DNA of 64,000 nucleotides from Salticus scenicus (taxonomy: Eukaryota; Arthropoda; Arachnida; Araneae; Salticidae). The DNA lies in the NCBI GenBank assembly GCA_963930645.1, contig OZ005656.1, positions 191,036,979-191,100,978 on the forward strand, read 5' to 3'. The position numbers were made by a program, and so were the translations under genes. The notes under the pieces were generated by a model. The model worked only from the letters and a program-made list of their open reading frames with translations. It was not told the DNA's origin and made no database searches. How positions within the stretch are numbered: the first letter of the stretch is position 1; each line of letters starts with the position of its first letter. Positions 1 through 12,039 of the stretch are shown here, one piece after another.

Positions 1-59
1 TTTATGGTGTGTGAAGAAGTCTTATTGTCTATATATCTATTGTACACCAGTTTTGCATT

Positions 60-2620
60 TAGTTTTGGTTTTTTATGAAATGATACTAAAATTATGAAGG
101 TAAATTTTTCATTTGTTCGCATAACATATTAAAATTTTAGAGCCACTTACAAATATTAAGTTCAAGTTCCACCACAGAAAACGTTATTATTATTTTTTTT
201 TTTTTAAACTATGTGCATATTCTTTTTCAATACATTTATTTAGTAAGGAATTTATATTAAAAAAGGACCAAGAGAGAAATTTGAAACACATACGCATTTT
301 ATTTGTATAACTGCCACTTACTCTTTATTAACTAATTATAGTGAGTGACATAGAGTTGAAATGGGGGCTGGGGGAGGCAGATGTAAAACAGATTACTTTT
401 TAACTATTCTATTATTTATTTTAAAGTAAGGACCAAGAGAGCAATTTGATACACATATGCATTTTATTACAGACTTTTACCAACTACAATAACAATATTT
501 AATAACATCGACTAAGTTTAAGTAAGTAATTAATTTACAAATTTTCATTACTAGCAAAAGCATTAAGTAGAATCGTCGAGTATACTTAGAAGTACATTTA
601 GATACATTAATTAATAATATATAAAAACAATATATGTTATTAACAATATATAAAAACAATATATAAACACTCAGCAGCAAAATTATTGAAGCACTAGAAA
701 TATTTACTACTTAAACGATGGGCATCTTACACTGTTTCGTCAAGTAAATATTTGTCGAATCGTGATCCTTGTCTTATACTGTTTATATAGAATAAGTTGA
801 TAATAAAAAATAGCGATCAACCTAAAAAATATATATGAAAAGTAAGAATGTATGCTTCAATAATTTTGCTGCCGGTATTACATACACATGTAGCATATTT
901 AAGTATATAGCCACACACGATAATATACAGGGAACTTCTAGTTTCTTTTTTAAGCTATGTGAATCTCCATTTTAAAATTTTTGATTTAGTGGCTGTTTCG
1001 TCTGAAGCAACAAATGAGGCAGCGATTCGATAAAAGGTGTATATTCACCTACAGTATTTCTCTAAACAAAAAAGGTACACAGTGATATTGAGTGTAATTC
1101 CAAATGAAGATTTTTTTTTTTTCCGAAACATCCAAAATGGAATTTATTTATGTGCATTCAGCAAATTACTACATTTAGTCATTATAGCAATTTACTACAT
1201 ACTAACTTTGTGTATATTTAGGATTATATTTGAACACAGCTCTCATTATTACATATGAAAACAATATGTACAGACATTGAGCATATTTAGGTATAATAAT
1301 AGTACGGCACAGCGAATAGAAATTATAAATACAGACAAAGACTATTTATAAGCATAGATTGGAACTAGTGAAACTATAAAAAAATTCCTACCTAAAATTT
1401 CCAAACTAAGTGCAATGTCTATTTTTATATTTTCAAAATGTAATAATTCCATTTGTTGCAATAACAAAATCGCTATTTGATATAAATATATATCTAATTA
1501 TAGCATTTTACTACATACAAAAACAATACATACTATATACATACGGCGACTATAAATTTTGTTAGATGTAAAATTTACTTTCATTATCAATTTAACACAT
1601 ACAAAAAATAAGTGCATACGACATCGAGTATATTTGTTACAGAATATCACTGGATATAGAAATAATGCTTACAATTATAAAATATGGTTAATTATATATC
1701 CCGGAAACAGTGAAATGCACAGTATGCCTACTTTCGTTTTCCGAATTTCGTACAATTTCTATATTTTAGCATCTTTATTCGATGACGATTTCGTGTGACA
1801 CAAACACCCAGACCGCAGTTACATAAGTACGTACCTAATTACAGCTTTTCTTTCTATACAAACATAACACATACTAATTCTGAATATATTTCAGTGTATA
1901 ATATAGTGACAATATAATACATAAAAAATTATGCATACAGTCATTGAATACATTTAGGTGTACGTTTAGTTACAGCACACTTCCCTACAGTTACAAACAA
2001 TGCATACAGACATAGAGTACACTATATAGATCGGATTTAGTGAAATTCATCAACTAAGTGTAATTTCTTTATTATTCAGTAACAATTTCATTTTTGCAGC
2101 ATGGACTATGATGTTGGACCATTTGATGTTGGTGTATATTTAAATAAAGCGTTTCACTACATAAAATAACAATGCACAATAACAATAGAATATATTTAAA
2201 TGCAGGTACAAAACTATTGGGATAATAATAAAGAATAATAATAAAGTAAATTTAGTTACAAAACTTTATTACATACAAAACTAATTAAATGGACATCGAG
2301 TGTATTTAGATGTACATTCAGCTAAAGTACTTTAATACATATAAAAAGAATGCATAATGATATAGAGTATATTAAAAGACATATTTAGATGTTGCACTTC
2401 ACAATATCTAAGAACAATACATTTAGACATAGGAAATGTTGCATTTTAGAATGAGTAGGAAACCGTCAGATTTCCAGAATGAAACAGTGTATTCTCTCAC
2501 GTCCGAAAACTTCATGTATTTCCAGTACATGTCTACAACAAATCAACTTTGGAGTTACTAGTTAATTTCAAGTAATTATATTCACGTTTTCTTTGCACTA
2601 TGTATGCACGTGCTGTATTT
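60..2620. repeat. Degenerate satellite block R1 (~75-100-bp monomers)
   Basis: A-T-rich tandem array without coding potential. Successive diverged monomers share the phrases 'cattt(c)actacata', 'aaaacaatacata', 'agacat(c)gagtat' and 'atttaggtgtaca', spaced roughly 75-100 bp apart. The block aligns by eye, in the same order, with R2a (18573-22620), R2b (23385-25060) and R3 (62817-64000). Shared landmarks include 'ggaccaagagagcaatttg' near 428 and the 'ttggagttactagtt' phrase near 2551. It lies about 3 kb beyond the 3' end of the receptor gene, as R2b does for the second receptor. The block is part of a larger segmental duplication. Monomer number and consensus need self-alignment. Confidence 0.75.
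668..889. mobile_element. Old Tc1-type palindromic MITE carried in R1
   Basis: Opens with 'cagcagcaaaattattgaa' and closes with the near inverse 'ttcaataattttgctg'. It has the same internal phrases as the Tc1-type MITEs at 38941 and 52456 ('aaatatttgtcgaatc' here, 'aaatccttgtcgaatc' there). Equivalent copies sit at the same place in R2a (19005-19217) and R3 (63033-63251), so it was present before the satellite block was duplicated. It has no coding capacity. Confidence 0.6.
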
Positions 2621-3120
2621 AATGACGGTGTAAAATCATTATGATGTACAGTCAATTATGTATAGTCATTATGATATGACCATCAAAGTCTTTACGATAT
2701 ATAGTCGTTATGATGTAATAGTCAAATTCTTTATGATATACAATCATTATATAAAAGTCATTAAGACACATAGTTCATAATAGTTAATTATATCATTATA
2801 TATAGTCATTATGATGTAACAGTCAAATTCCTTTTGATATATAGTCAATTATATAATCAATTATTATACGAGTGTCAAATTATTTAATATATGTAGTCAT
2901 TATGATGTAATGGTCAAATTCTTTGAATATGCAGTCTATTATATAAGAGTCATTAAGACATATAGTTTATAATAGTCAATTATATTATGATGTATAGTCA
3001 TTATGATGTAAAAGTCAAATTCCTTTTGATATATAGCCAATTATATAAAAGTCAATATGATGTATCATTAATAATAGTCAATCATATAAGGATATATATT
3101 CATTATGATATATAATAATT
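2620..3120. repeat. ~40-bp minisatellite ('tagtcattatgatg')
   Basis: About a dozen irregular copies of a roughly 40-bp unit containing 'atagtcattatgatgta' followed by 'gtcaaattctttatgatat'. Only the first copy or two exist at the equivalent place of R2b (about 25015-25060), so the array expanded in this unit after duplication or contracted in the other. No protein is encoded. Confidence 0.8.
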
Positions 3121-4790
3121 TTTATATATTTTTATAGAGGTTTTCAATGTAGAAATATAAATCCTAGTTGAAGTTAGATTATGAGAATTATATCTCAGAT
3201 TAATAGTTAAATTAATGTTTAGCAGGAAATATATTTTGTAATTGGTTGCTTGAAAGTCACATTTGATTTCCTATATAAATTTTTAATTGTTGTCGATTTG
3301 CTTTGTCAAAATACCATTGTTAACATTGGAATATATTTTCCTTTTAATCAAACACTTTTTTTTCAACAATATGTTTATGTTTAATTATTATATTAACAAT
3401 TGTTTATATTCCCATTATCTAGTATTCTACCAGTTATTACTGATAGGAAAAGTGCTCCTGAATGATAAGAAGCCAATTTAGTTTCTATTAAAGAATGTAC
3501 AAAGTGTTATAATAATGAATACACAAAAATATTATTGTAAAAATAGAAACAAAGTTTGAAAAAAGCGTCTGTTTTATTTATTTGTGGCAGAATGAATTCG
3601 AACCACATTGTAATTAACAAATTATACATTATAAGATGTTTCAACAAAGTACTGATTCATGTAAAGTACGCATATTTCTTTTTCTTTCTTTCTATTTTTT
3701 TTAAATATTTGTGTAAAAAAATATTCTTGTAGTTCTGGACGACCAAAATTTTCCTCGCAATAATACGATGCTACCATAATGTGTGGCTTGATATGGTTTA
3801 GATATTAAGAATATTCCGTCTTATGAAGGTTAGAAAAATCACAAAAAACCTATTGTTAAAAAATTGTTTCCTTATATAATTATAACCAATCAACATAAAA
3901 ATATCAAAAACGTAAAATGTGACATGAATTTGAAATTGCTAAATGCTTGTATACAAATTATATTGACATTTGCAATTAATTAATTAAAAAAAAAACTGTA
4001 GGCTTTGTCTAACTTAGTTTCAATTCGTATTAATGCATGAAAATTGTTAGGTAAAACAATATTCAGAAATTCATGAATAAAGTAAAAAGTAAATACGTGG
4101 CTACACTAGCATTATTTTTACATTACTAATAAATATGCCGGTAAGACAAAATAATTATTGCTACATCTCTTCATGAAAATAAGTAATCAAAATGCCACTA
4201 AAAGCTACAGATCGTAAATATTACTGGAAAACAATTTACTATTAAGTACAGATTGTTACATAAAACTATCAAACATAATTAATAACTTATGAATTCTGGT
4301 GTAATAAAAAATCTGGTGTAAAAATCAAAATTACATAAGACTACCCGTGGATAGATTATTAAAATTAATAAGTGTTCCGCAACCACAACCAGCCGGGTAC
4401 ATGTCTTTAAAAAGTGGATGACTGATGCCGTATATACCGAATTCTATCGGCTTTTCTCAGGTTTTATCTGACTGCATTCTTAAGGACATTTATTTAAAAT
4501 ACACTACATATGCTAAAATAAGTAAATTATTTTTAAGTTCCAGAACTTATTCGAACTTCAAAAAAGAACGTATTTACAAAAACATTTTTTTAACATACAA
4601 AAATAGCTCGTAAATGTAACAAAAATACACTAGCGTTAAAAATTAAAGGAACAAACTGCTTTCCATTTATTCTCTTGCACTTAATTTATTACAAATAAAC
4701 GTTTGAACATAGAATTTGTATAGAAGTTTCGTTATCATACCATGAATCGAGTTTCATACAACTTTAGCATAAGTAACAATTTTTAAACTA
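3121..4790. other. A+T-rich intergenic stretch, nothing recognised
   Basis: Both strands were read for coding, tRNA-like and terminal-repeat signals. Only short chance reading frames and A/T runs are visible. The small frames at 3287-3481 and 4425-4613 have A/T-driven composition and no recognisable domain. Confidence 0.6.
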
Positions 4791-4930
4791 ATAATAATTC
4801 AGTTTTTTCTCAAAAGTAATTTCAATTTTTCTTTTCTTCCTATTTTTTTTCTTTTTTTTTTTCTTGAATAAAGAAGAAAACGGGATAAATTGAGAATAAG
4901 AAAACTATAAAATATTTCGCAAAATACTAA

Positions 4931-5300
4931 TTAGAAAGATTCTTCATGTATCCTTATTTTTCTTTTCTTATTTTTCTTCGGATAATTTACTCCCTTTTTA
5001 TGACTTAAAATTATTTCACAAAGAAGAACCAAAAAAAGATACAATGTAACCCGTTAGTGAAAATATAAACGCAGGAGCAAGATCTACAAGTGTTAATTTC
5101 CTTTTACTTGTGTTTTCTTCCAACCTACTTTGCTCCACATAAAATCTGGGCTTAAATTTAAGTTCTTTCTCCTACTTTAAAAGGAGTCATGAAGCCATAA
5201 CTTCATGTACGATTTTTTCTATTAACTTTTACAAACAAAGTCCTTTCGTATAATCATTGCAGACAGACCACCAAGAAAATGATCTTCAGATTTTAGTAAA
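4931..5300 (-). pseudogene. Decayed 3' fragment of an ionotropic receptor
   Basis: On the minus strand this matches roughly the last 119 codons (about residues 307-425) of the intact receptor at 5513-6790: the end of the ligand-binding S2 lobe, the KRKLT segment, the last membrane helix and the basic tail ending in an IRIHEES-like sequence before a stop at 4931-4933. Several indels break the frame, for example around 5160-5260. The non-coding 3' flank (about 4800-4930) also resembles the intact gene's 3' flank (about 5380-5512), so the fragment arose by a local DNA duplication and not by retroposition. The duplicated tail sits directly downstream of the functional gene. Confidence 0.8.
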
Positions 5301-5512
5301 TTTTAATTACAAATGAAAATTACAAAAATATGTTTTTAAAATTTTTCCACATGAAATAATTTACCGAATCTTTAAATCAATAATAATAATAATATAAAAA
5401 AAAAAAAAAAAAACCTTAAGTCTCTCTCTCTCTCCCTCTTTTTTTATTAATACAGAAGAAAATGTGATAATTTAAGACTAAGGAAACTATAAAATATTTC
5501 ACAAAAGGCTAA

Positions 5513-6790
5513 TTAGACAGAGTCTTCTTCATGTATTTTTATTTTTCTTTTCTTATTTTTCTTCAAAAATTTCACTCCCTCTTTGCGACTTAAAAATATT
5601 TCACAAAGAAGAACCAAAAAAGATACAAATAAGCCCGTCAATAAAAATATAAACGCAGGTGCAAGATTTACCAGTGTCAATTTCCTTTTACTTGTGTTTT
5701 CTTCAAACTTTTTTTGATTCAAATCAAATCTTAATTTAGATTTGATTTCCTCTTCTGCCTTTAAAAGGAGCCCTGCAGCCATAACTTTATGCACGAACTT
5801 ATCAACAAGCTTTTTACAACAAAAGTCTTTTCGTATCATCATTGCAGACAGACTACCAAGAAGATGATCTTGAGAGAGGAAAAATCTATTTAAATTAAAT
5901 ATATCAAGCTCTTCAGTACTTGCCACAAAAGCAAAATTTTGTTTGCTTTTTCCATAAGTTAGAAAATTTTCTATATCTATGTTATTATCTTTAATGTCTT
6001 CTGCAATTACTCTCAATTCTTTTCGATTACTGTTTTTCATCAAACTGTAAATATTATATTTATGAAGAGATATACAGTGGTATTCCCCATTTGATACAGC
6101 TGTGGCTAATTGTGACAGGTCTTTGATCCTGATGATAGGAGGGAATGCAAGAAATGATAGAAACACAGAATCAAAAGCCAGGCAAAGGAACATCGCACCT
6201 ACAGCCCAAGAATAAGTGAGCAAGTATTCTGACAATGACGAAATTCTTAAAATCGCAGTTTGTCTTAAAAATACGGCTAAAACATGTAGAAAAATTTTGT
6301 CAAGAGGATGTTTCCGTTTTAAAATGTAATGCATTAACGATATCAAAATCAAGACTAGAGAAATTGCTATCCAAAGTGATGATGAAAATATTTTTAAAAT
6401 GTCGAATATCTGCGGTTTGTACACTGGTTTTGCTGTCATGAATGAATAATGAAAATATTTTAAGGGGTATGTAAAATCCACAAATTGGTATTCAGTCATA
6501 TGATACCAACACATAAAAATATCCATTTCGGATTGATTTAATAATCTACAAGAACCCATCAAACTGCCATTTTTGAACCGTACACATTTATCATCAGTAA
6601 AACAAAAAGAAACCCTGGCGAACGTTTTTGAAAAATTTATAAGATAATCTGCAAGAATGAGTGCTAATTGAGAATATGGCTCTTTTATTGTATAATGAGC
6701 TTCAAATTCTTCAGAAGAATATACGCAGAGCGAATTCGATGTAGAAGGTAATCCAATATTTAAAATTTGCTTTTCTTCCGTATTTGTCAT
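5513..6790 (-). CDS. Ionotropic receptor (iGluR-like), intact, single exon (IR-A)
   Basis: An uninterrupted 425-residue frame of the ionotropic receptor class, a variant ionotropic glutamate receptor used in arthropod chemosensation. It should act as a subunit of a ligand-gated cation channel in the plasma membrane. Visible in order: an S1 ligand-lobe remnant (about 1-130, with the conserved VDFTYPL phrase at 104-110), TM1 (about 138-156), a short re-entrant pore segment (about 168-186), TM2 (about 193-215), the S2 lobe (about 220-370), TM3 (about 374-400) and a Lys/Arg-rich cytoplasmic tail. There is no amino-terminal domain and no clear signal peptide, so an upstream exon is possible, although many arthropod divergent IRs are short and intronless. 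The classical SYTANLAAF pore motif is replaced by VFLSFLAFPP, usual for IRs. The start is the first ATG, conserved as MTNTE in the second copy at 27917. The ligand is unknown. Confidence 0.85.
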   Translation of the reverse strand: MTNTEEKQILNIGLPSTSNSLCVYSSEEFEAHYTIKEPYSQLALILADYLINFSKTFARVSFCFTDDKCVRFKNGSLMGSCRLLNQSEMDIFMCWYHMTEYQFVDFTYPLKYFHYSFMTAKPVYKPQIFDILKIFSSSLWIAISLVLILISLMHYILKRKHPLDKIFLHVLAVFLRQTAILRISSLSEYLLTYSWAVGAMFLCLAFDSVFLSFLAFPPIIRIKDLSQLATAVSNGEYHCISLHKYNIYSLMKNSNRKELRVIAEDIKDNNIDIENFLTYGKSKQNFAFVASTEELDIFNLNRFFLSQDHLLGSLSAMMIRKDFCCKKLVDKFVHKVMAAGLLLKAEEEIKSKLRFDLNQKKFEENTSKRKLTLVNLAPAFIFLLTGLFVSFLVLLCEIFLSRKEGVKFLKKNKKRKIKIHEEDSV

Positions 6791-7069
6791 TTTTTTCCCT
6801 CTTTTATTTATTTATTAAATATTATTATGATTATTATTTTGTTAATACATTTGTAAGAAGAAAATATTTACAAATTACAGTATTTTAATTTACGGTTACT
6901 AAAAGGTGAGATAATTATTAAGAAAAACTTGATTCTTCTACGATTTCCTCTGTCTAAATTAAAGACCTTGCTAAAGAACCTAACTCTTGAGAAAAGTTTT
7001 TAGACCAAAAATAAGGAAAATTTATGCATCCATTAATATTTTCAAAATCTCGCTGTGCTTTTTCTCTAC

Positions 7070-7104
<35 letters not shown>

Positions 7105-9393
7105 CGATGATGAAATAAAGTATATTTTATATCTTTTTATAAAAATAATCGCTCCTGAAAAGCATCTTAGTTTTGATTCATGAATTTCAATAAAGTGCAA
7201 CGGTAAATTATATATGTAGTTTCTTTTCTGTAGTTTTAAGGTAATAATACGTAATTAACAAAAGCTGTAAAAACGAAGAAGGAAATGTATATTTTATGTT
7301 CATTTTGAAAGATTACTTACTAAAATCATGCTATTTATCATATTTTTTATTCTGTATACTATAAGCCAATTTACATAAAAGTAATTTAGTTAAACTTTCT
7401 CGTCATCTTTTTATGTTTGCTTTATAATTAAGTTTTTTTTTAATTTCAGGCACCAGTAAGATTTGTATGATAACTTGATTTTAAGACTGACAAAGAAATA
7501 TTTTAAACAAAAGTTATTTAATAACTGGAATATTGAATAACATTTTAATAATAATTGATCCTTCAGTCTTTAAGTGTTATTGCGATAAGGGGACACCTAT
7601 CTAAGCCGCAAATCCACGCATGGAATTCTAATGGAGTATAAAACACCTTCCATATTTTCCAGTACTCACCTAAATTCATGCGAAAACAGTTCAAGTCAGT
7701 TTAAAGGCATAATAAGCAGTACTTTTTATACATATCATTTACAGTCACGAAGATATCTCTGATTGTATACAAAATATATTCAGCAATTTTTTTAATTGCT
7801 ATAATTACTATATATGAACGATTTTATGTAATGGTTTTTTATTTGATAAATCTCCCCTTCAACGTATTCAACGTTTTTTAAGCATTCGTTATCTCTCTTT
7901 TAAACTGTAATTTGTCCTTGAAAAGCTTTTACTTAATTATAGAAATAAATTTTTCGAAAGGGAAATATTTAAAAACATTTTTATATCTAATCACGTAAAA
8001 CATCCCAAATAATACCTTTGTTATAGTTTATTGGATGCAGCGAATAGCGGTGTTCTGAAGAGACAGCACTTTTCAACAAATAAATAAATAAAAAAATAAA
8101 TAAAATAAAATTAAGGGTATTATAACATAACAAATATGGTTTTTTCTAATTTACGTCAAATTCGATAATTTCAAGCGTGCATGGCACATTCATAGTACCA
8201 CAGTTTTCGGCTGAATAAAACCCATTATTACTTCCCTGAAAGTTCTTTTTATATTTTTACCTTTATAAAACAAATTAAGAAAAAATGGACTGGCGATCTT
8301 CTGTATACGAAAAATATCAATAGTTTATTTTAACAACAAAACTTTAATACAAATAAATATTAGTTTTTATGAATCTATTTAAAATGCAATTATTTGTAAT
8401 GTGCATGGTACGTACATTCCTGGAATACAAGAGTTTTGTAGACTATAACTCAATATTACATCAATAAAAGTTTCATAATTCATATATTTATCATTTTAAA
8501 AAAAATGTAGATAGCAAATAGTGATCTTTTATACACGAAATATTATAAACAAACTAGTTGTGACACCAATGAATATGCATAATATTTTGCTAAATTCCTT
8601 ATTGCAATTACTAACATATCGTTCAAAACACAGGTATTTTGAATAAAAGAAAGAAAAAAGAAAGAAAAAGAAAAGGAAAAAGAAATCCAAAGTATACAAA
8701 GATTTATCATAAAAAATTTTTCATTAACGGAAACTGCAATTTAAATTGTAATTTTTAAAATGCTATTCTAAAAAAGAGGGGATGAAGGGGAAAAATGGTG
8801 CATACCAAGAAGGTATCATTACAAAAAGCAGTTATTTTAGAGAAGAAGAAAATAACAGAAATTTTCTAAAAGTATAAAATGATACGTCATAACAAATTTT
8901 CATTAATGCAAATAGCAATATAAACTGTAATTTTTAAATTACTATTCTAACAAGAGGAGAGATGAGGGGAAGGGTGGGAGGAGTAGGTGCAAAGAAGAAG
9001 GAAACAGGAGTTGAGCGACAATGACACCCAAATAATTTTATCTCTAAATAAAAAAATTAAACAATATCATTTGATTGCGAATAATATCTTTTTCAAATTT
9101 TATATTTAAAAATCTTAGAAGCTATTTGATTACGGCTAACTATATTTTAAAAATACATTTAAAGTTTATTGAAGATTTCTTTGAGGGACGCCGAGAAAAT
9201 AATTAAGACCGATAAACTAAAACCAAGTCAAATTATTAAAAAAAAATAATTGTAAGGAAATACATAAGAAAATACTTTCAGGCAACATTCAAAATAAATT
9301 TCAATAAAATAAGAAATACATATACTTAATAGACTATTAGTATTATTGTTTTTCATAACAATATTAATGTTAATATTCATTACATATAGGTGC

Positions 9394-9433
<40 letters not shown>

Positions 9434-10166
9434 ATATCTTAAGAACAATCTATAGCAGAAAGTCCAAACTTAATATTCTATGTGTATACCATATAGGGAT
9501 GCTACAATAAACTTTTCATTGAAAACAAGCAAATAATTTGTATACAGGGACATCCTAGAGAATTCAAATAAATTATGTCTATGGAGAAATTTATGGTAAG
9601 TGCAGTGTAATATCTATAGGCTGACGTATATAAAACGGAATGAACAAAATTTATTATATGCATAAAAGCACGTTTTGTATAGTTTGTGGTATGTAATTCA
9701 TTCATCATTCGTTTACATGGTTACTCAAAATATTTGGCCATATTGGAAATTCCTAAAATTGTAATTGCTTTTTCTTAGATGTTTTTCACGTAAGAATAAA
9801 TTTAAGAACACAATATTGCTTATAATGTATATTGAATATAAACCATATATAGGGCTACCCTCAAATAAGCTAAATGATGTTTTCAATTGAATATAATTGA
9901 TGGAAATGCTTCGGTACATTTTATTATGTTGACGAAAATAATGTCGAATCAAGAAGTAAAATTAATTTTTCATACCCATACTATAAAAAAAGTACTTTTT
10001 GAAGTTCAAATTTAAATACTGGTTCTATCACGATTTGAGGTCTCCTCATTACGAAAGTCCAATTTTTAGCGGTTTATGAGCATGTATATCTGTTATCAAC
10101 GTGACATAGAAACAAATGACTGCAAGAAATGCAAATTTGGTTCTTTGAAGTTCGTGTTAGGTTGCC

Positions 10167-10202
<36 letters not shown>

Positions 10203-10400
10203 AATTGTATGATTTAAAAATGAACGAGGAGTTGATGGGTTGTAGCCCCCTCATACAGAATTACAACCTGTTAAATAAAGCTGTTCTAAATCCAACTTTA
10301 GATTATTTTAAAAGTACATTGAAGTTTAATATCTTACGCTGTTCATTTTAAGTCTTTATATGCAATCTATCATTATATTATTGAAACGCAGGGTAAGAAA
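6791..10400. other. 5' flank of IR-A, duplicated at 27918-31240
   Basis: No gene is recognised. The whole stretch aligns in order with 27918-31240. Shared landmarks include 'gagccgcaaatccacg'-type sequence near 7600, 'gtgttctgaagagacag' at 8051 and 'tggtacgtacattcctgg' at 8406. Local simple repeats are an (AAT)n run at about 7069-7101 and a (TG)n run at about 9402-9432. The short frames at 9502-9708 and 9725-9952 are broken in the paralogous copy and are not treated as genes. Confidence 0.7.
7634..7700 (+). promoter_or_regulatory. Possible TATA box and downstream initiator, conserved in both units
   Basis: 'gagtataaaac' at about 7634 is followed about 55 bp later by 'tcagt', an arthropod-style initiator. 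The TATA-like block is kept at about 28705-28715 in the second unit, along with 'tactcacctaaattc' just downstream. It points to the plus strand, away from the receptor, and no open frame follows. The TATA-Inr spacing is longer than the usual ~30 bp, so this is a weak candidate. Confidence 0.2.
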
Positions 10401-10406
10401 AAGTCA

Positions 10407-10665
10407 TGTGAGTGACACACAAGATTTTTCTCTTAGCGAAAGGTGAGGGGCCAGCTGTTTCACGTAAAACATTACGCATTGGCTTTGGCCGCCTTTCGGA
10501 AGTATTTTGCGATATCTTCTTCCATAAGGTTTCATCGATAGCAATTCCTTGATGAGAATTATTTTCATCACCGTTAATCTGTTCTTTTCTTCTTATTTCA
10601 CGAGTACTTTTTCACCTACGATTACGTCCTTGAATAACTTCTTTTTTCTTGAACAGTGTTATTAG
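10407..10665 (-). pseudogene. piggyBac-like remnant, deleted copy
   Basis: Paralogue of the better-preserved remnant at 31274-31761. On the minus strand the Arg/Lys-rich middle and the segment equivalent to 'WKKIS...NVLRETTG' are still recognisable. The first ~100 codons are missing: sequence jumps from 'acagtgttattagtt' to 'ctgaaacgaaagtagcag', skipping about 300 bp present in the other unit. It is non-functional. Confidence 0.45.
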
Positions 10666-10772
10666 TTCTGAAACGAAAGTAGCAGATCAAATATTGCTTC
10701 AGTAATATAACGAACACTTATAGAAGTATTTTTCTGGGTGTTTTTGCATGCTTGCGTGGAAGCAATATAGAC

Positions 10773-11947
10773 TAGCACTAGGGATGCACTGAATATTCGG
10801 TATTCGGCCTATTCGGTTATACTACTGAATATTCGGTTTGTCCGAATCTCAAACAATTCGGCTAGCCGAATATTCGGTTTGACCGAATATCAAATTATTC
10901 GGCTTCTATTCGGCTAGTTGGAAAATATAAAAATTCATTTTTTTTTTTTTTTTTTTTTTTAATCATTTCAAAAAATTCTGCTATTTTTAATTATCATTAA
11001 ATTAAGATTTTTCAGAGTAATTAAAAAATAGATTATAATTAAATGAAAACAATTGTTTTAGCTAGTATCATGTAACATGAAAGAAAATCGTTTGTTACAT
11101 TAATCATAACAGTTAATAATATCTAACAAAAATTGTCTTTAGCAATAACTGCATAACGATATATGTTTCTAGAGTTCAGTTAAGAAAGAGCGTACATAAT
11201 TCACATGACGTTGCTATCTAGGAAACTTCAAGAAATCAAAGGTCACATTCAAATCTGGCAAGAAAAATGACACAAGTCATAAAATAGCAGTTTTTAACTT
11301 ATCATTGAAAAATGCATATGAAGTGCCCCAATACAGAAAAAATAAAATAAAAAAATCACATCTTTATCTTACTATATATCCAAATGAGAATAAAAGGCAT
11401 TTGCGTCAGATTTAATATAGATTGACCAAATATGCGTTGTTACTTTTAAATTGATTTTTCTCAAAAGCTGCATTTCTGGGTTGCAATTTTTTTTTTTTTT
11501 TTTTTTTTTTTTTGAGTGAGTGAGTGCAACAAGAAGTTGTTATTTAAGAAATTTTATGTGTTTATTAGGAAGCCTAACAATTAATAATTCTCTTTGACAG
11601 TGAATTCAGCATTACACTACTATTTATGTGTAGTAATATTTTTAAATATTTTTCTACATTTATATAAACCACAATTTCTGAATAGTAGTTTTTTATATTA
11701 TTTTTTGCTTAAGTAAAAAAGTAAAATATTACTAAATGTAAACGGTATTACTGAAAAAGTTTGCAATAAATTTGGCAAATGACGCCTGAATATAAGATTA
11801 AATCAGCCAGCCGAATATTCGGTATTCGGCCGAATAGTTACTATTTGGTTTTAAGGATATTCGGTATTTCGCCGAATAGTTTGTATTCGGTTGGCCGAAT
11901 ATTTGGCATTCAGTATTCGGCCAGAACTGGTATTCGGTGTATCCCTA
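10773..11947. mobile_element. Non-autonomous hAT-like element, ~1.2 kb
   Basis: Terminal inverted repeats 'tagggatgcactgaata' (from 10779) and the inverse of 'tattcggtgtatcccta' (ending 11947). Subterminal blocks of 'attcgg/ccgaat' motifs in both orientations are typical of hAT ends. The flanks 'atatagac' (10765-10772) and 'atgtagac' (11948-11955) form an imperfect 8-bp target duplication. The paralogous unit at about 31906-31925 reads straight through with a single 'atatagac', an empty site. Six extra bases (10773-10778) lie between the left duplication and the TIR. The interior is A/T-rich with poly-T tracts and no transposase frame. Confidence 0.8.
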
Positions 11948-12039
11948 ATGTAGACAGGTGTGTTTCAAAGAAATCAAACAGAAACAGTTATTTAGCGACC
12001 TTCTTCCCTCATGGATCTCGGAGAAAAAAGCACTTTTGC

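Noticed and set aside
6235..6441. Plus-strand frame opposite the receptor
   Set aside because: Antisense shadow of a conserved coding region; the equivalent at 27229-27456 has a different sequence and length.
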